From positions 1-64,000 of the forward strand of contig JAXLZC010000001.1 of the NCBI GenBank assembly GCA_046351095.1: a stretch of DNA of 64,000 nt, read 5' to 3'. Shown here piece by piece: positions 16,001 through 25,017 of this stretch. Positions within the stretch are counted from its first letter, which is position 1. Every line of letters starts with the position of its first letter. The stretch comes from BQWY01 sp046351095. Lineage in GTDB: Bacteria; Nitrospirota; Nitrospiria; Nitrospirales; Nitrospiraceae. The position numbers and the translations under genes were made by a program. The notes under the pieces were generated by a model. It ran no database searches, was not told the DNA's origin, and saw only the letters and a list, made by a program, of their open reading frames with translations.

Positions 16001-17242
16001 GTGAGGCTGGCATCGAGTCGTGTGTATCGTGCGTTGGGCGTCGTGCTGGTGGGGTTGTTATGGGTGGTCGGTCACGCCGTCTCCTCGACCGAGGCGCAGG
16101 AATCCGCCAAGACCAAGCCGATGCTCGAAAAGGCGTTTCCCGCCGCCGCCAAATGCAAACGCTGCCACGAGCGGGTGTACGAAGAGTGGGAAACCTCGCC
16201 CCTCTCCCGGTCCATTCATAGTTCGACCTTCCGGGCGTCGCTCGACGAATATTTGAAATTCAGCGGCGGCAAAGACAAGTCGCTCTGCTTGCGCTGTCAC
16301 ACGCCGCACATCAACGAGTTTCCCGAGCACACCGACCAGTTCATCAAGCAGATCCAGTCCGGCGAGCCGGGGATCGACGGCGTCGCCTGCGCGCAGTGCC
16401 ACCTGATTCGTGAGGTGGATCGCACGTCGCATCCGCCGATGCCGAAATACGACCTCGGCAGCAAGACGCTCTACGGGCCGTACAAAAACGCGGCGCAGAA
16501 TCTCGCGCACCAGTCGCAGGAATCCGAACTGTTTCGGAAGTCGGACCTCTGTTTGAATTGCCACCTGAGTGTCCCGTCGTCTGCGAACCTCGGGAAGAGC
16601 AACGACCTGTTGGGCTCGTGGGAAACCAGTAAGGCCGTGAAGTCCGGCAAGGAATGTCAGAGTTGCCACATGCCGGAGCAGAGCGGCGAGTCGGCGAACG
16701 GCGAAGCGAAGCGCAAGGTCGCCAACCATTCGTTCCCCGGCCGTATCGGCAAGCTGCGGCAGGAAGCGGCGCAGGTGAATGTCGAGACGGTGGTGAAGGG
16801 CGACAAGACGACGGTCACGGTGAAGGTTCAAAGCCTCGTGCCACACAACTTGCCGGCTACGCATCCTGGCTGGTCGAGCGTCGTGCTTGAGGTTAATGTA
16901 CTCGGCAAAAATTTGAAGTCCGTCTTCAACGAAAAGCGTGTGTATGGAAGACGCTATGAAGACGCGAAGGGGCAGCCGACCGTGTTCGACTTTGCCGCTG
17001 TGAAGGTGGTCGACGACACGGTGTTGAAGCCCGACGAAGTGCGGACGGAAACCTTCTCCTTCCCCACGCCGAAGGACACGAAGAGTTTCGACGTTGAAGT
17101 CGGTCTCAGTTATGCGCCGGTGGCCGGGCCGCCGACGTTCCTCCAGCGGATCGAAGCCGAGTCGCCGACCGGCGCGCAGGATGCCGCCTTCCAGCCGATT
17201 CCCATCACCAAGCAAAGCACCAACGTCTTGGTCGAAAAATAG
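16001..17242 (+). CDS. Pentahaem c-type cytochrome, copy B
   Basis: A 413-residue exported cytochrome with a signal peptide (YRALGVVLVGLLWVVGHAV) and CxxCH sites from residues 52, 96, 130, 184 and 219. The first is in CKRCHERVYEEWETSPLSRS, the same C-x-x-C-H-x(4)-Y-E-E-W layout as copy A. A haem-free C-terminal domain follows. It starts with GTG, 37 bases after copy A, so they form one unit. Partner specificity cannot be read from the sequence. Confidence 0.87.
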   Translation: MRLASSRVYRALGVVLVGLLWVVGHAVSSTEAQESAKTKPMLEKAFPAAAKCKRCHERVYEEWETSPLSRSIHSSTFRASLDEYLKFSGGKDKSLCLRCHTPHINEFPEHTDQFIKQIQSGEPGIDGVACAQCHLIREVDRTSHPPMPKYDLGSKTLYGPYKNAAQNLAHQSQESELFRKSDLCLNCHLSVPSSANLGKSNDLLGSWETSKAVKSGKECQSCHMPEQSGESANGEAKRKVANHSFPGRIGKLRQEAAQVNVETVVKGDKTTVTVKVQSLVPHNLPATHPGWSSVVLEVNVLGKNLKSVFNEKRVYGRRYEDAKGQPTVFDFAAVKVVDDTVLKPDEVRTETFSFPTPKDTKSFDVEVGLSYAPVAGPPTFLQRIEAESPTGAQDAAFQPIPITKQSTNVLVEK

Positions 17243-17261
17243 ACGGCGGTTGTCGTGGCCT

Positions 17262-17291
17262 GCCGAGGCTGGGCTCTGCCCCGGTCTCGGC
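17262..17291. terminator. Hairpin between convergent genes
   Basis: A 12-bp stem (GCCGAGGCTGGG 17262-17273 with 17280-17291, two or three G-T pairs) and a 6-base loop, without a T-run. It lies between the cytochrome gene and the convergent small gene at 17297, and probably limits read-through. Confidence 0.45.
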
Positions 17292-17296
17292 GTTCG

Positions 17297-17551
17297 TCAG
17301 TCCGCGACGATCGTCGACCCGGGAGACTTCATCTTAAAAATTTGGATTGCGGCGTAGACGTGTTTGGCCGGTTGGTTCAACACCAATCGACAATTGGTCA
17401 CACGCGTGTCGAGCAGTTCGAAGGGGCCGCCGCTGTAGTGGACGTCGCAGTCGTCGATCTCGCAGTTTTTATAGACGTGGTTGTCGAGGGACAGCTTGGT
17501 TTTGCTGAACGTCTGTCCGTCGATCACGATGTAGTCCGGCGCCATTCCCAT
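17297..17551 (-). CDS. Small conserved-looking protein, possible beta-helix fragment
   Basis: An 84-residue protein that I do not recognise by name. GAAGGAGA lies at a good distance before the ATG, which supports a real gene. The repeated pattern NHVYKNCEIDDCDVHYSG ... LLDTRVTNCRLVLNQP resembles turns of a right-handed beta-helix (pentapeptide- or pectate-lyase-like). There is no signal peptide. Confidence 0.65.
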   Translation of the reverse strand: MGMAPDYIVIDGQTFSKTKLSLDNHVYKNCEIDDCDVHYSGGPFELLDTRVTNCRLVLNQPAKHVYAAIQIFKMKSPGSTIVAD

Positions 17552-17964
17552 GAGCAGGTCTCCTTCGTCGGGTGCGTAGGCCGCGGACTATAACAAAGGC
17601 CTCCCAGCCCCGCAACGAATCCGCCCCAGCCTTTCGTACTTCTCCCGTGCTGATGTAGGTAGTAAATTGTAATCGCATCATCAGCCGTTCGGCCTTCGAT
17701 TCTTAGCGCTTCGCATTCACCATTCATCATTCAACACTGACCATTGTCTCGGGCGCCGCTTTTCGTCCTTGATCCCTTATGACCATGCGTATACAGTACG
17801 CAAAATTCTCCATATTACCGTTATCGGAGTCCGCTGCCTTCGTCTGAGTCGGGAGCCTCCGTTCGACGTCTCCCTCCTCGCGAGTCAGCCGAGCCCTACT
17901 GTGGGGCATCGTCGGGCAGCACTGTGCACCAACCGCTTGCACGCACCTTGGGGAGGACACACCT
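17552..17964. other. Intergenic region upstream of hppA, with weak promoter candidate
   Basis: This 413-base divergent gap is comparatively A+T-rich. TTGATC (17769-17774) and TACAGT (17792-17797), 17 bases apart, could be the hppA promoter; TATACA at 17790 is an alternative -10. Nothing else is recognisable. Confidence 0.4.
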
Positions 17965-20007
17965 GTGAGTGATGCATCCATTGTGACGTTTGCGTTCGTT
18001 GCGGCCTTGGCGGGTATTGCCTACGGATTGTACCTGGCGATGTGGGTGTTCAAGCTCGACGCGGGCAATCAAAAAATGCAGGACATTGCGCGCGCGATTC
18101 AGGAAGGCGCCGGCGCCTACATGAATCGCCAGTATCGCACCGTCGGTATCGTGGCCGCGGCGCTCTTCGTGCTGCTCTGGTTGGGCGGCGCAGTCTCCGA
18201 AAAATTCGGGCTGCTTACGGCGATGGGTTTTCTCGTTGGAGCGGCCGCTTCGTCCATCGCCGGATACGTCGGCATGATCATCGCGGTGCGCGCCAATGTG
18301 CGGACCGCGCAGGCGGCGCACGACGGCATGAACGCCGCCTTGACTGTGGCGTTTCGCGGCGGCGCCGTCACGGGGCTGCTGTTGATCGGCCTCGGACTCC
18401 TCGCGATTACCGGCTTCTACATGATTGCGCAAAGTATGGCCGGCCAGGAAAAGGCGATCCATGCGCTGTTGAGTCTTGGATTCGGCGGCAGCTTGATCTC
18501 CGTCTTTGCGCGCGTAGGCGGCGGTATTTACACCAAGGCGGCGGACGTGGGCGCGGACTTGGTCGGCAAGGTCGAAGCGGGAATTCCGGAAGACGATCCG
18601 CGTAATCCGGCCGTGATCGCCGACAACGTAGGCGACAACGTCGGCGACTGCGCAGGAATGGCGGCGGATCTGTTCGAAACCTACGCCGTGACGACGGTGG
18701 CCGCTATGGTGCTGGCCTACACGTTGTTCAAAGGGCAGGCGGGTGTGAACAGCGCAATTCTGTATCCCTTGGCGTTGGGCGGCGTCACGATTTTTGCGAC
18801 CATCATCGGCATTTTGTTCGTGAAGGTCAGTCCGGGCGGCGAGATCATGCCGGCGCTGTATAAAGGCCTGTTCGTCGCCGGTGGGTTGGCCGCGGTCGCA
18901 TTTTTGCCGATTACCACGATGATTATGGACGGGATCGGCGGCGTGAGTGGGATCAGCTATTATGTCTCGGCCTTGTTGGGACTGGTCGTGACATTGGCCA
19001 TGGTGTTTATTACGGACTATTACACGAGTAAGAGTTTCGAGCCGGTGAAGGCGATCGCCAAAGCCAGCGAAACCGGACATGCGACGAACATCATCGCCGG
19101 GTTGGCCGTCGGGATGCAGTCGACGTCCTGGCCGGTCGTCGTGATCGGCGGTGCGATTCTGGTGAGCTTTAAACTGGCCGGACTCTACGGTGTGGCGATT
19201 GCGGCCGTGTCGATGTTGTCGATGGCGGGGATCGTCGTGGCGATCGACGCCTTCGGACCGATCACCGACAATGCGGGCGGTATCGCCGAAATGTCGCACC
19301 TCGGCAGCGAGGTCCGGAACATTACCGATCCCTTGGATGCGGTCGGCAATACGACCAAGGCGGTGACGAAGGGTTACGCGATCGGCTCGGCGGCGCTCGC
19401 CGCGGTTGTATTGTTTGCGGAATATGCTCGTGAAGTGGCCGCGCACAGCGACAAGGCGGCGTTCGACCTGTCCGATCCCAAAGTGCTCGTCGGATTATTT
19501 CTCGGCGGCATGTTGCCGTTCTGGTTCGGCGCCTTGTGTATGCGCGCGGTCGGCGAAGCGGGCGGCTTGGTCGTCGAAGAAGTGCGTCGTCAGTTCCGCA
19601 CGATCAAAGGCATCATGGAAGGGACCGGCAAGCCGGAGTACGGCACCTGCGTCGATATCGTGACGCAAGCCGCGATCCAAAAGATGATGATTCCTGGACT
19701 GATTCCCGTGGTGTCGCCGATCGTGGTCGGCCTCTTGCTCGGCCCGCAAGCGTTGGGCGGCGTGCTCGTCGGCAGTATCGTGACCGGCCTGTTCGTCGCG
19801 ATTTCCATGACCAGCGGCGGTGGCGCCTGGGACAATGCGAAAAAATACATCGAAGAACAGGGGCTAAAGGGCTCGGATACGCACAAGGCGGCGGTCACGG
19901 GCGACACGGTGGGCGACCCGTATAAGGACACCGCGGGGCCGGCCATCAACCCGATGATCAAGGTCATCAACATCGTGGCGTTGTTGATCGTGTCGCTGAT
20001 CGTGTGA
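17965..20007 (+). CDS. hppA: Membrane-bound proton-translocating pyrophosphatase (K+-independent type)
   Basis: A 680-residue integral membrane protein with about 16 hydrophobic segments. It couples pyrophosphate hydrolysis to ion pumping across the cytoplasmic membrane. The catalytic loop DVGADLVGKVEAGIPEDDP starts at residue 194 and is followed by the DNVGDNVGDCAGMAADLFE segment that binds Mg-PPi. In GNTTKAVTKG the Lys at residue 465 occupies the position that is Ala in K+-dependent enzymes, so this is the K+-independent, H+-pumping class. It starts with GTG, preceded by GGGGAGGA. Recovery of pyrophosphate energy suits a slow-growing autotroph. Confidence 0.96.
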   Translation: MSDASIVTFAFVAALAGIAYGLYLAMWVFKLDAGNQKMQDIARAIQEGAGAYMNRQYRTVGIVAAALFVLLWLGGAVSEKFGLLTAMGFLVGAAASSIAGYVGMIIAVRANVRTAQAAHDGMNAALTVAFRGGAVTGLLLIGLGLLAITGFYMIAQSMAGQEKAIHALLSLGFGGSLISVFARVGGGIYTKAADVGADLVGKVEAGIPEDDPRNPAVIADNVGDNVGDCAGMAADLFETYAVTTVAAMVLAYTLFKGQAGVNSAILYPLALGGVTIFATIIGILFVKVSPGGEIMPALYKGLFVAGGLAAVAFLPITTMIMDGIGGVSGISYYVSALLGLVVTLAMVFITDYYTSKSFEPVKAIAKASETGHATNIIAGLAVGMQSTSWPVVVIGGAILVSFKLAGLYGVAIAAVSMLSMAGIVVAIDAFGPITDNAGGIAEMSHLGSEVRNITDPLDAVGNTTKAVTKGYAIGSAALAAVVLFAEYAREVAAHSDKAAFDLSDPKVLVGLFLGGMLPFWFGALCMRAVGEAGGLVVEEVRRQFRTIKGIMEGTGKPEYGTCVDIVTQAAIQKMMIPGLIPVVSPIVVGLLLGPQALGGVLVGSIVTGLFVAISMTSGGGAWDNAKKYIEEQGLKGSDTHKAAVTGDTVGDPYKDTAGPAINPMIKVINIVALLIVSLIV

Positions 20008-20020
20008 TTCGGCCTGTCGC

Positions 20021-20050
20021 TTGACGGCTTCGGAAAACGGGGAGTAAGCT
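20021..20050 (+). promoter_or_regulatory. Candidate promoter for the Pup-like gene
   Basis: TTGACG (20021-20026), an 18-base spacer and TAAGCT (20045-20050), about 60 bases before the start codon. It lies directly after the hppA stop, so the small gene may be transcribed on its own. Confidence 0.45.
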
Positions 20051-20113
20051 CCGAGGAGATCATCACCTCGCGCTGCGATGGATCTGCGGCGCGGACGACA
20101 GGGAGGTGCCTCC

Positions 20114-20323
20114 ATGGAGAAGCAGGAGCGCAAGCACGAGTCCCGGTCAGAGACGCGACAGGATCCCCACGGGAAAGCCGAGGTCGCGGCGAACCCGAAA
20201 GTCGTCGAGGCGGGGAAAAAACTCAAGGAAGATATCGATAAACTCGTCGACGAAATCGACGACGTGCTCGAAAAAAACGCGGAAGAGTTCGTCAAGAACT
20301 ATGTGCAGAAAGGGGGCGAGTAG
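20114..20323 (+). CDS. pup: Prokaryotic ubiquitin-like protein (Pup/UBact-type), C-terminal GGE
   Basis: A 69-residue, highly charged protein. Residues 35-69 match the Pup C-terminal half: the helical DIDKLVDEIDDVLEKNAEEF, then VKNYVQKGGE. Actinobacterial Pup has nearly the same LDEIDDVLExNAExFVxxYVQKGGQ ending. Pup is ligated through its last residue to lysines of target proteins by PafA, marking them for the ATPase ring and 20S proteasome. Most Pups end in Gln and need deamidation by Dop; this one already ends in Glu. Pup-like modifiers have been reported in Nitrospirota and other Gram-negative phyla (called UBact). No pafA, dop, mpa or proteasome genes are in the window. The ATG at 20114 is chosen by family length and the GGGAGG upstream. 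Confidence 0.9.
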   Translation: MEKQERKHESRSETRQDPHGKAEVAANPKVVEAGKKLKEDIDKLVDEIDDVLEKNAEEFVKNYVQKGGE

Positions 20324-20336
20324 CGCCCCCTTTTTT
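20309..20336 (+). terminator. Intrinsic terminator containing the pup stop codon
   Basis: A 10-bp stem (20309-20318 with 20324-20333, GGGGGC/GCCCCC core) and a 5-base loop that carries the TAG stop (20321-20323), followed by TTTTTT. The last codons of the gene form the left arm. Confidence 0.9.
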
Positions 20337-20528
20337 ATTGTCCTGTCACGACGCTCGCGCTGCCGTCGCCCGTTCGTCTTGCGCGACGATCTTTGCTAGG
20401 CGAGGCGGCGCGTCGTTTGACAGTGCCACCCCTGGTCGTTAGACTCCCGCCACCATTCGGATACGTTTTCGCGGTGGCGTTGGTGCCGATCCCGGCACGC
20501 GCCGCTCGCGGTCACCGTAGAACCATCG

Positions 20529-22229
20529 ATGCGACCGCGTCACTGGATTTTTCCGTCCATCAGTCCCGACTCCCAACGAGGGCTCGCCCACGCCCTGTCG
20601 ATTTCGCCGATCACGGCGTCGATTCTGCTCGCGCGCGGCGTGTCGTCGCCGACGCAAGCGAGCCAATGGCTCCGCCGCGATGCGGACGTGCTCCACGATC
20701 CGTTCCTGTTGCCCGATGTCGAGGTCGCTATCGAGCGGCTGCATCGCGCCATCGAGAGTCAGGAGCCCGTGTGTTTTTACGGCGACTACGATGTGGACGG
20801 CATGTCCGCCACGAGCGTCTACCTTTCGGTGTTCACGGCCTTGGGCATGCGCGCGGAACCCTATATTCCGCATCGAATGCGCGAAGGCTACGGGTTGAAC
20901 CTGGCCGCGGTCGAGCATCTCCACGCGAAGGGCATCACGCTGCTCGTGACCTCGGATTGCGGCACGACCTCGCATCGCGAGATTGCGCGCGCCGAGGAAC
21001 TCGGTATGGACGTGCTCGTGACGGATCACCATCAGACGGACGCCGCCATGCCGCCGGCGTTGGCCGTGATGAATCCCTATCGCGCCGATGCGCATTATCC
21101 ATTTCCCGCGCTCTGTTCCGGCGCCTTGGCCTACAAAGTGTGCGATGCCTATCTGCGCCGGTACGGCGGCGATCCGGCCTTGTTGGCGGCGCAGTTGGAT
21201 CTTGTGGCGTTGGCCACGGTCGCCGATGTGGTTCCGCTCCTCGACGAAAACCGACTGTTTGTCCGTGAGGGTCTTGCGAAGCTGACCGCCGGAGACCGTC
21301 CCGGTATCCGTGCGCTGAAGCGCATCGCCGGCATCGACCGACCCTGTACGACCGGTATGGTGGCGTTTAAGTTGGTGCCGCGCCTGAATGCGGCCGGGCG
21401 TCTCGATCACGCCATGTTAGGCGTACGTATTCTCACTACAACATCGGCGGACGAAGCCCAGAGCTTGGCCGAACAGCTCGACTTGCTCAATCGCGAGCGG
21501 CAACGGATTGAAGAAGAAGCGGTGCGCGATTTGGAAGCGAACTTCCCGGCTGTAGAGGGTGAGGCGGCGGTCGTGGCGTGGTCACGCGATTGGCATCTCG
21601 GCGTCGTCGGTATTGTTGCCTCGCGTATGGTCGAACGGCGGCATCGTCCTGCAGTCGTAATGGCGGTGGACGAGAAGGGCATTGCGAAAGGTTCCGTACG
21701 CGGCATTCCGGATTTCGATGTGTATCGCGCGCTGGCCTCTTGCCGAGATCTGCTGGAGGCATTCGGCGGCCATCCTGGCGCGGCGGGATTGACGATCCGC
21801 GAGGAGCGGCTGCCAGAGTTTCGCGAACGGTTCAACGCGGTGGCGGCGGGCCACGAGACCGCGCAGCGCGATCCGACGCTACGCGTCGACGCAGAGGTGC
21901 AACTGACGCAAGTCAATCTCGGTTTGATCCGCGAACTCGATACGTTGCATCCGTTCGGCGCCGGTAATCCAGAGCCGACGTTGGCCGTGCGCTCGTTGAA
22001 AGTATTGGACGCCCGTGTGGTCGGTACGAACCATCTCAAGCTGACCGTGCGGCAAGGCAATTCCTTTCCGTTCACCAGCATCGGCTTCCGTATGGGCGGC
22101 CTCACGCAGCGGGGTGTGCTGAAGGATCTTCCAGTGGACCTGGCCTTTGTGCCGGAAGTGAACCGCTGGAACGGGATGGAGCAGATTCAATTGCGGATTT
22201 TGGACGTGCGCAGCAGCGACGCCCCCTGA
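20529..22229 (+). CDS. recJ: Single-stranded-DNA-specific exonuclease RecJ
   Basis: A 566-residue DHH-family 5'-3' exonuclease acting in recombination and mismatch repair. The catalytic motifs are in order: YGDYDVDG from residue 84, SDCGTTS, DHHQ from 166, and LDLVALATVADVVPL. The DHHA1 region with GGHPGAAG and a C-terminal OB-like domain ending near LRILDVRSS follow. The length is typical. It lies 6 bases before the rel/spoT gene, so the two are probably co-transcribed. Confidence 0.95.
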   Translation: MRPRHWIFPSISPDSQRGLAHALSISPITASILLARGVSSPTQASQWLRRDADVLHDPFLLPDVEVAIERLHRAIESQEPVCFYGDYDVDGMSATSVYLSVFTALGMRAEPYIPHRMREGYGLNLAAVEHLHAKGITLLVTSDCGTTSHREIARAEELGMDVLVTDHHQTDAAMPPALAVMNPYRADAHYPFPALCSGALAYKVCDAYLRRYGGDPALLAAQLDLVALATVADVVPLLDENRLFVREGLAKLTAGDRPGIRALKRIAGIDRPCTTGMVAFKLVPRLNAAGRLDHAMLGVRILTTTSADEAQSLAEQLDLLNRERQRIEEEAVRDLEANFPAVEGEAAVVAWSRDWHLGVVGIVASRMVERRHRPAVVMAVDEKGIAKGSVRGIPDFDVYRALASCRDLLEAFGGHPGAAGLTIREERLPEFRERFNAVAAGHETAQRDPTLRVDAEVQLTQVNLGLIRELDTLHPFGAGNPEPTLAVRSLKVLDARVVGTNHLKLTVRQGNSFPFTSIGFRMGGLTQRGVLKDLPVDLAFVPEVNRWNGMEQIQLRILDVRSSDAP

Positions 22230-22235
22230 GGAACC

Positions 22236-24413
22236 ATGCCCGCTTACGGCACGGTCACCGACATCGACCAATTAATCGACCGCATCCACGCCTATCAACC
22301 GGATGCGGATGTCGATCTGATTCGTCGCGCCTACGACTACAGCGCGAAGGCGCACGAAGGACAAGTCCGCAAATCCGGCGAGCCCTACCTGAAACATCCC
22401 CTTGCGGTGGCCGGCATCCTCACGCTGTTGCGCGCCGACGTGTATGCCATCGCCGCGGGGCTCTTGCATGACACGCTGGAAGACACGGTCGCGACCAACG
22501 AGGAACTCGAAGGTCAGTTCGGGAAACAGGTCGTGCACCTCGTCGACGGTGTGACCAAGATCGGAAAAATTCCGTTCAAAAATTACGAAGAGAAGCAGGC
22601 GGAAAATTTCCGCAAGATGCTGCTATCGATGGCGGACGACATCCGCGTCGTGCTCGTGAAGCTGGCGGACCGGCTGCACAACATGCGCACGCTGCAACAC
22701 CACCGTCCGAGCAAACAACAGGAGATTGCACAGGAAACGCGCGACATCTACGCGCCGCTCGCCAACCGGTTGGGTATCGGGTGGATGAAAAACGAGCTCG
22801 AAGACCTCTGCCTGAAATACCTGAAGCCCGATGTGTTTCAGATGTTGGTGCAGAAAGTCGCCAAGCGCGAAGAGGATCGGCGCCGGTATATCGAAGACGT
22901 CTCGCAGATCGTGCGGAAGGAGTTGGCGGCGGCCGGGCTTCCTGGCGATGTGCATGGGCGGCCGAAGCACCTGTTCGGTATCTATCAGAAGATGCAGAAG
23001 CAGGGGATTTCGTTCGAAGAGGTCTACGACCTCACGGGTATTCGGATTCTCACCGATACGAAGATGAACTGTTACGCCGCGCTCGGATTGATCCACTCGA
23101 TTTGGCGTCCGGTGCCGGGCCGGTTCAAAGACTACATCGCCATTCCAAAGTCGAATCTCTATCAGTCGCTCCACACGACGGTGCTCGGGCCCAAGGCTGA
23201 GCATGTCGAGTTTCAGATCCGCACGGAGGAGATGCATCGTGTGGCCGAGCAGGGCATCGCCGCCCACTGGAAGTATAAGGAGCAGGGGCCCATCGCCGAC
23301 CGCGACGAAAAGGTGTTCAGCTGGCTGCATCAATTCGTCGAGTCGCACAACGATTTGCCGGACAACCGGCAGTTTATGGACTCGGTGAAGCTGGATCTAT
23401 TCCACGACGTCGTCTACGTGTTTACGCCGAAGGGCTTGGTGAAGGAATTGCCGCGCGGTTCGACGCCGGTCGACTTTGCGTTCGCGATTCACACGGAGAT
23501 CGGCAATCGGTGCGTCGGTGCCAAGGTGAACGGGAAGATCGTGCCGCTGCGGTACGCCGTGCAGAGCGGCGATGCGGTGGAGATCCTGACCTCGCCCACA
23601 CAAACGCCGAATAAGGACTGGCTCAAGTTCGTTCGCACGTCGCGCGCCAAAACCAAGATCAAACATTGGATCAAGCTGGAAGAGCAGGCGCGCAGCGTGG
23701 ATATCGGGCGGCGTTTGCTGGAAGTGGAGCTGCGTAAACACCACCTGCATCCGGCGCAGGCGCTGAAGTCTGACGAGATGCTTGCGGTGGCGAAGGCCTC
23801 GGGGTACGACGGCGTCGAAGAATTAATTGCCGCGGTCGGGTACGGAAAATTGGCCAGCGCGCAGATCGTCGCGCGGTTGTTGCCGCAGGGCGAGCAGCAG
23901 GTTGTGCCGCACGAGTCCTCGACAACACCAAAGCCGCCCGCGACGAAGCCGGACGACCGCGGCGTGAAGGTGCGGGGCGCGCGCGATCTGTTGATGCAAC
24001 TGTCGCGTTGTTGTAACCCCGTACCGGGCGACCGAATTTTGGGCTACATTACGCGCGGGCGCGGGTTGACGATCCACGCGGTCGGTTGTCCGAACCTCGA
24101 AGCGTTGGACTACGACAAGGAGCGTTTGGTCGAGGTCGAGTGGGACCAGGCGGACAGCGGCACGCACGATGTGAAAATTTCCGTCATCGCCGTCGACCGC
24201 ACGGGTGTGCTGGCCAACGTATCGTCGTCTATCGCCGAATGTAATGCGAACATCAATCGTGCGGAGATCGCGACCCGCGAGGATCGGAAGGCCATATTGG
24301 ATTTTGTCGTGGAGGTCTCCGACACGCGGCACCTGAACAAGGTGCTGGAAGCGGTGGAGCGGGTGGACGGCGTAGTTTCCGCGCGGCGTGTGCGAACCTG
24401 GCAGACTCGTTAG
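22236..24413 (+). CDS. Bifunctional (p)ppGpp synthetase/hydrolase (Rel/SpoT family)
   Basis: A 725-residue long RSH enzyme that makes and degrades the starvation alarmone. The HD hydrolase domain is intact (KHPLAVAGIL and H78-D79 in LLHDTLEDT). The synthetase domain follows (GRPKHLFGIYQKM, DLTGIRILTDT, LYQSLHTTVLGP, EFQIRT). RFKD at residues 296-299 is the RxKD signature of bifunctional enzymes, in contrast to ExDD in synthetase-only RelA. TGS (VYVFTPKGLVKELPRGSTPVDFAFAIH), a zinc/CC region (QLSRCCNPVPGDRILGYITRGRG) and ACT domains complete it. Its stop codon overlaps the convergent DUF192 gene stop. Confidence 0.96.
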   Translation: MPAYGTVTDIDQLIDRIHAYQPDADVDLIRRAYDYSAKAHEGQVRKSGEPYLKHPLAVAGILTLLRADVYAIAAGLLHDTLEDTVATNEELEGQFGKQVVHLVDGVTKIGKIPFKNYEEKQAENFRKMLLSMADDIRVVLVKLADRLHNMRTLQHHRPSKQQEIAQETRDIYAPLANRLGIGWMKNELEDLCLKYLKPDVFQMLVQKVAKREEDRRRYIEDVSQIVRKELAAAGLPGDVHGRPKHLFGIYQKMQKQGISFEEVYDLTGIRILTDTKMNCYAALGLIHSIWRPVPGRFKDYIAIPKSNLYQSLHTTVLGPKAEHVEFQIRTEEMHRVAEQGIAAHWKYKEQGPIADRDEKVFSWLHQFVESHNDLPDNRQFMDSVKLDLFHDVVYVFTPKGLVKELPRGSTPVDFAFAIHTEIGNRCVGAKVNGKIVPLRYAVQSGDAVEILTSPTQTPNKDWLKFVRTSRAKTKIKHWIKLEEQARSVDIGRRLLEVELRKHHLHPAQALKSDEMLAVAKASGYDGVEELIAAVGYGKLASAQIVARLLPQGEQQVVPHESSTTPKPPATKPDDRGVKVRGARDLLMQLSRCCNPVPGDRILGYITRGRGLTIHAVGCPNLEALDYDKERLVEVEWDQADSGTHDVKISVIAVDRTGVLANVSSSIAECNANINRAEIATREDRKAILDFVVEVSDTRHLNKVLEAVERVDGVVSARRVRTWQTR

Positions 24414-24892
24414 AACTGCAGCTTCATCCCCTTGGTCAGTTTCAGCGACTCGGCGCGGCCGCCGCGCAATTCCAGCACATACATCGCCACATCGTTCGGT
24501 TGATACTGCGGGCAGGCGTTGCCGGGTAACGTGCAGATCGGCACATTCGGTTCGATGTGCACGATTTTTTTCTGCTCGTTCATCCAAATGATGTCGAGCG
24601 CGAGCTTCGTGTTTTTCATCCAGAAGGTCCAGGCCTGGGATTCGCCGAAGATAAACAACATCCCTCGGTCGTCCGGAAGGACCTCGCGGTACATCAGGCC
24701 CTGCGCGCGCTTCAGCGGTGTGTCGGCCAGTTCGGCGTGGATGGTGTAGCCGGCTGGTGTGCGAATGGGGATCAAGGCGGTGACGTCCGCAGGGTCCGCG
24801 GTCGTGGCGCCTAGTGCCCCGATAGCCGCCAGCACAAGCGCCGCGGCAACGCCCCATACCCGCCGCCAATGGATCTGTCGCGTGCTCCGCAT
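24410..24892 (-). CDS. DUF192 family exported protein
   Basis: A 160-residue protein with a signal peptide (VWGVAAALVLAAIGALGATTA) and a complete DUF192 domain (AELADTPLKRAQGLMYRE, MLFIFGES-type segment, FWMKNTKLALDIIWMN, VLELRGG). DUF192 proteins are small periplasmic or extracellular proteins of unknown function. The start at 24892 is chosen to give the signal peptide. Its stop overlaps that of the convergent rel/spoT gene by 4 bases. Confidence 0.88.
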   Translation of the reverse strand: MRSTRQIHWRRVWGVAAALVLAAIGALGATTADPADVTALIPIRTPAGYTIHAELADTPLKRAQGLMYREVLPDDRGMLFIFGESQAWTFWMKNTKLALDIIWMNEQKKIVHIEPNVPICTLPGNACPQYQPNDVAMYVLELRGGRAESLKLTKGMKLQF

Positions 24893-25017
24893 AGTAGGAC
24901 TACCGTAGTCAGCGGCTGCGCATGGTGTCAAGCCGTGCTCGCGCCTTGCAATCCTGGAAGTCGATATGTAATCCTGCCCCGCTTTATCGTCACCCGATTC
25001 GAGGCGCCGGAGGCTGT

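Noticed and set aside
17896..19446. A 516-codon minus-strand frame
   Set aside because: It is antisense to hppA, has His/Arg-rich composition and no recognisable domain.
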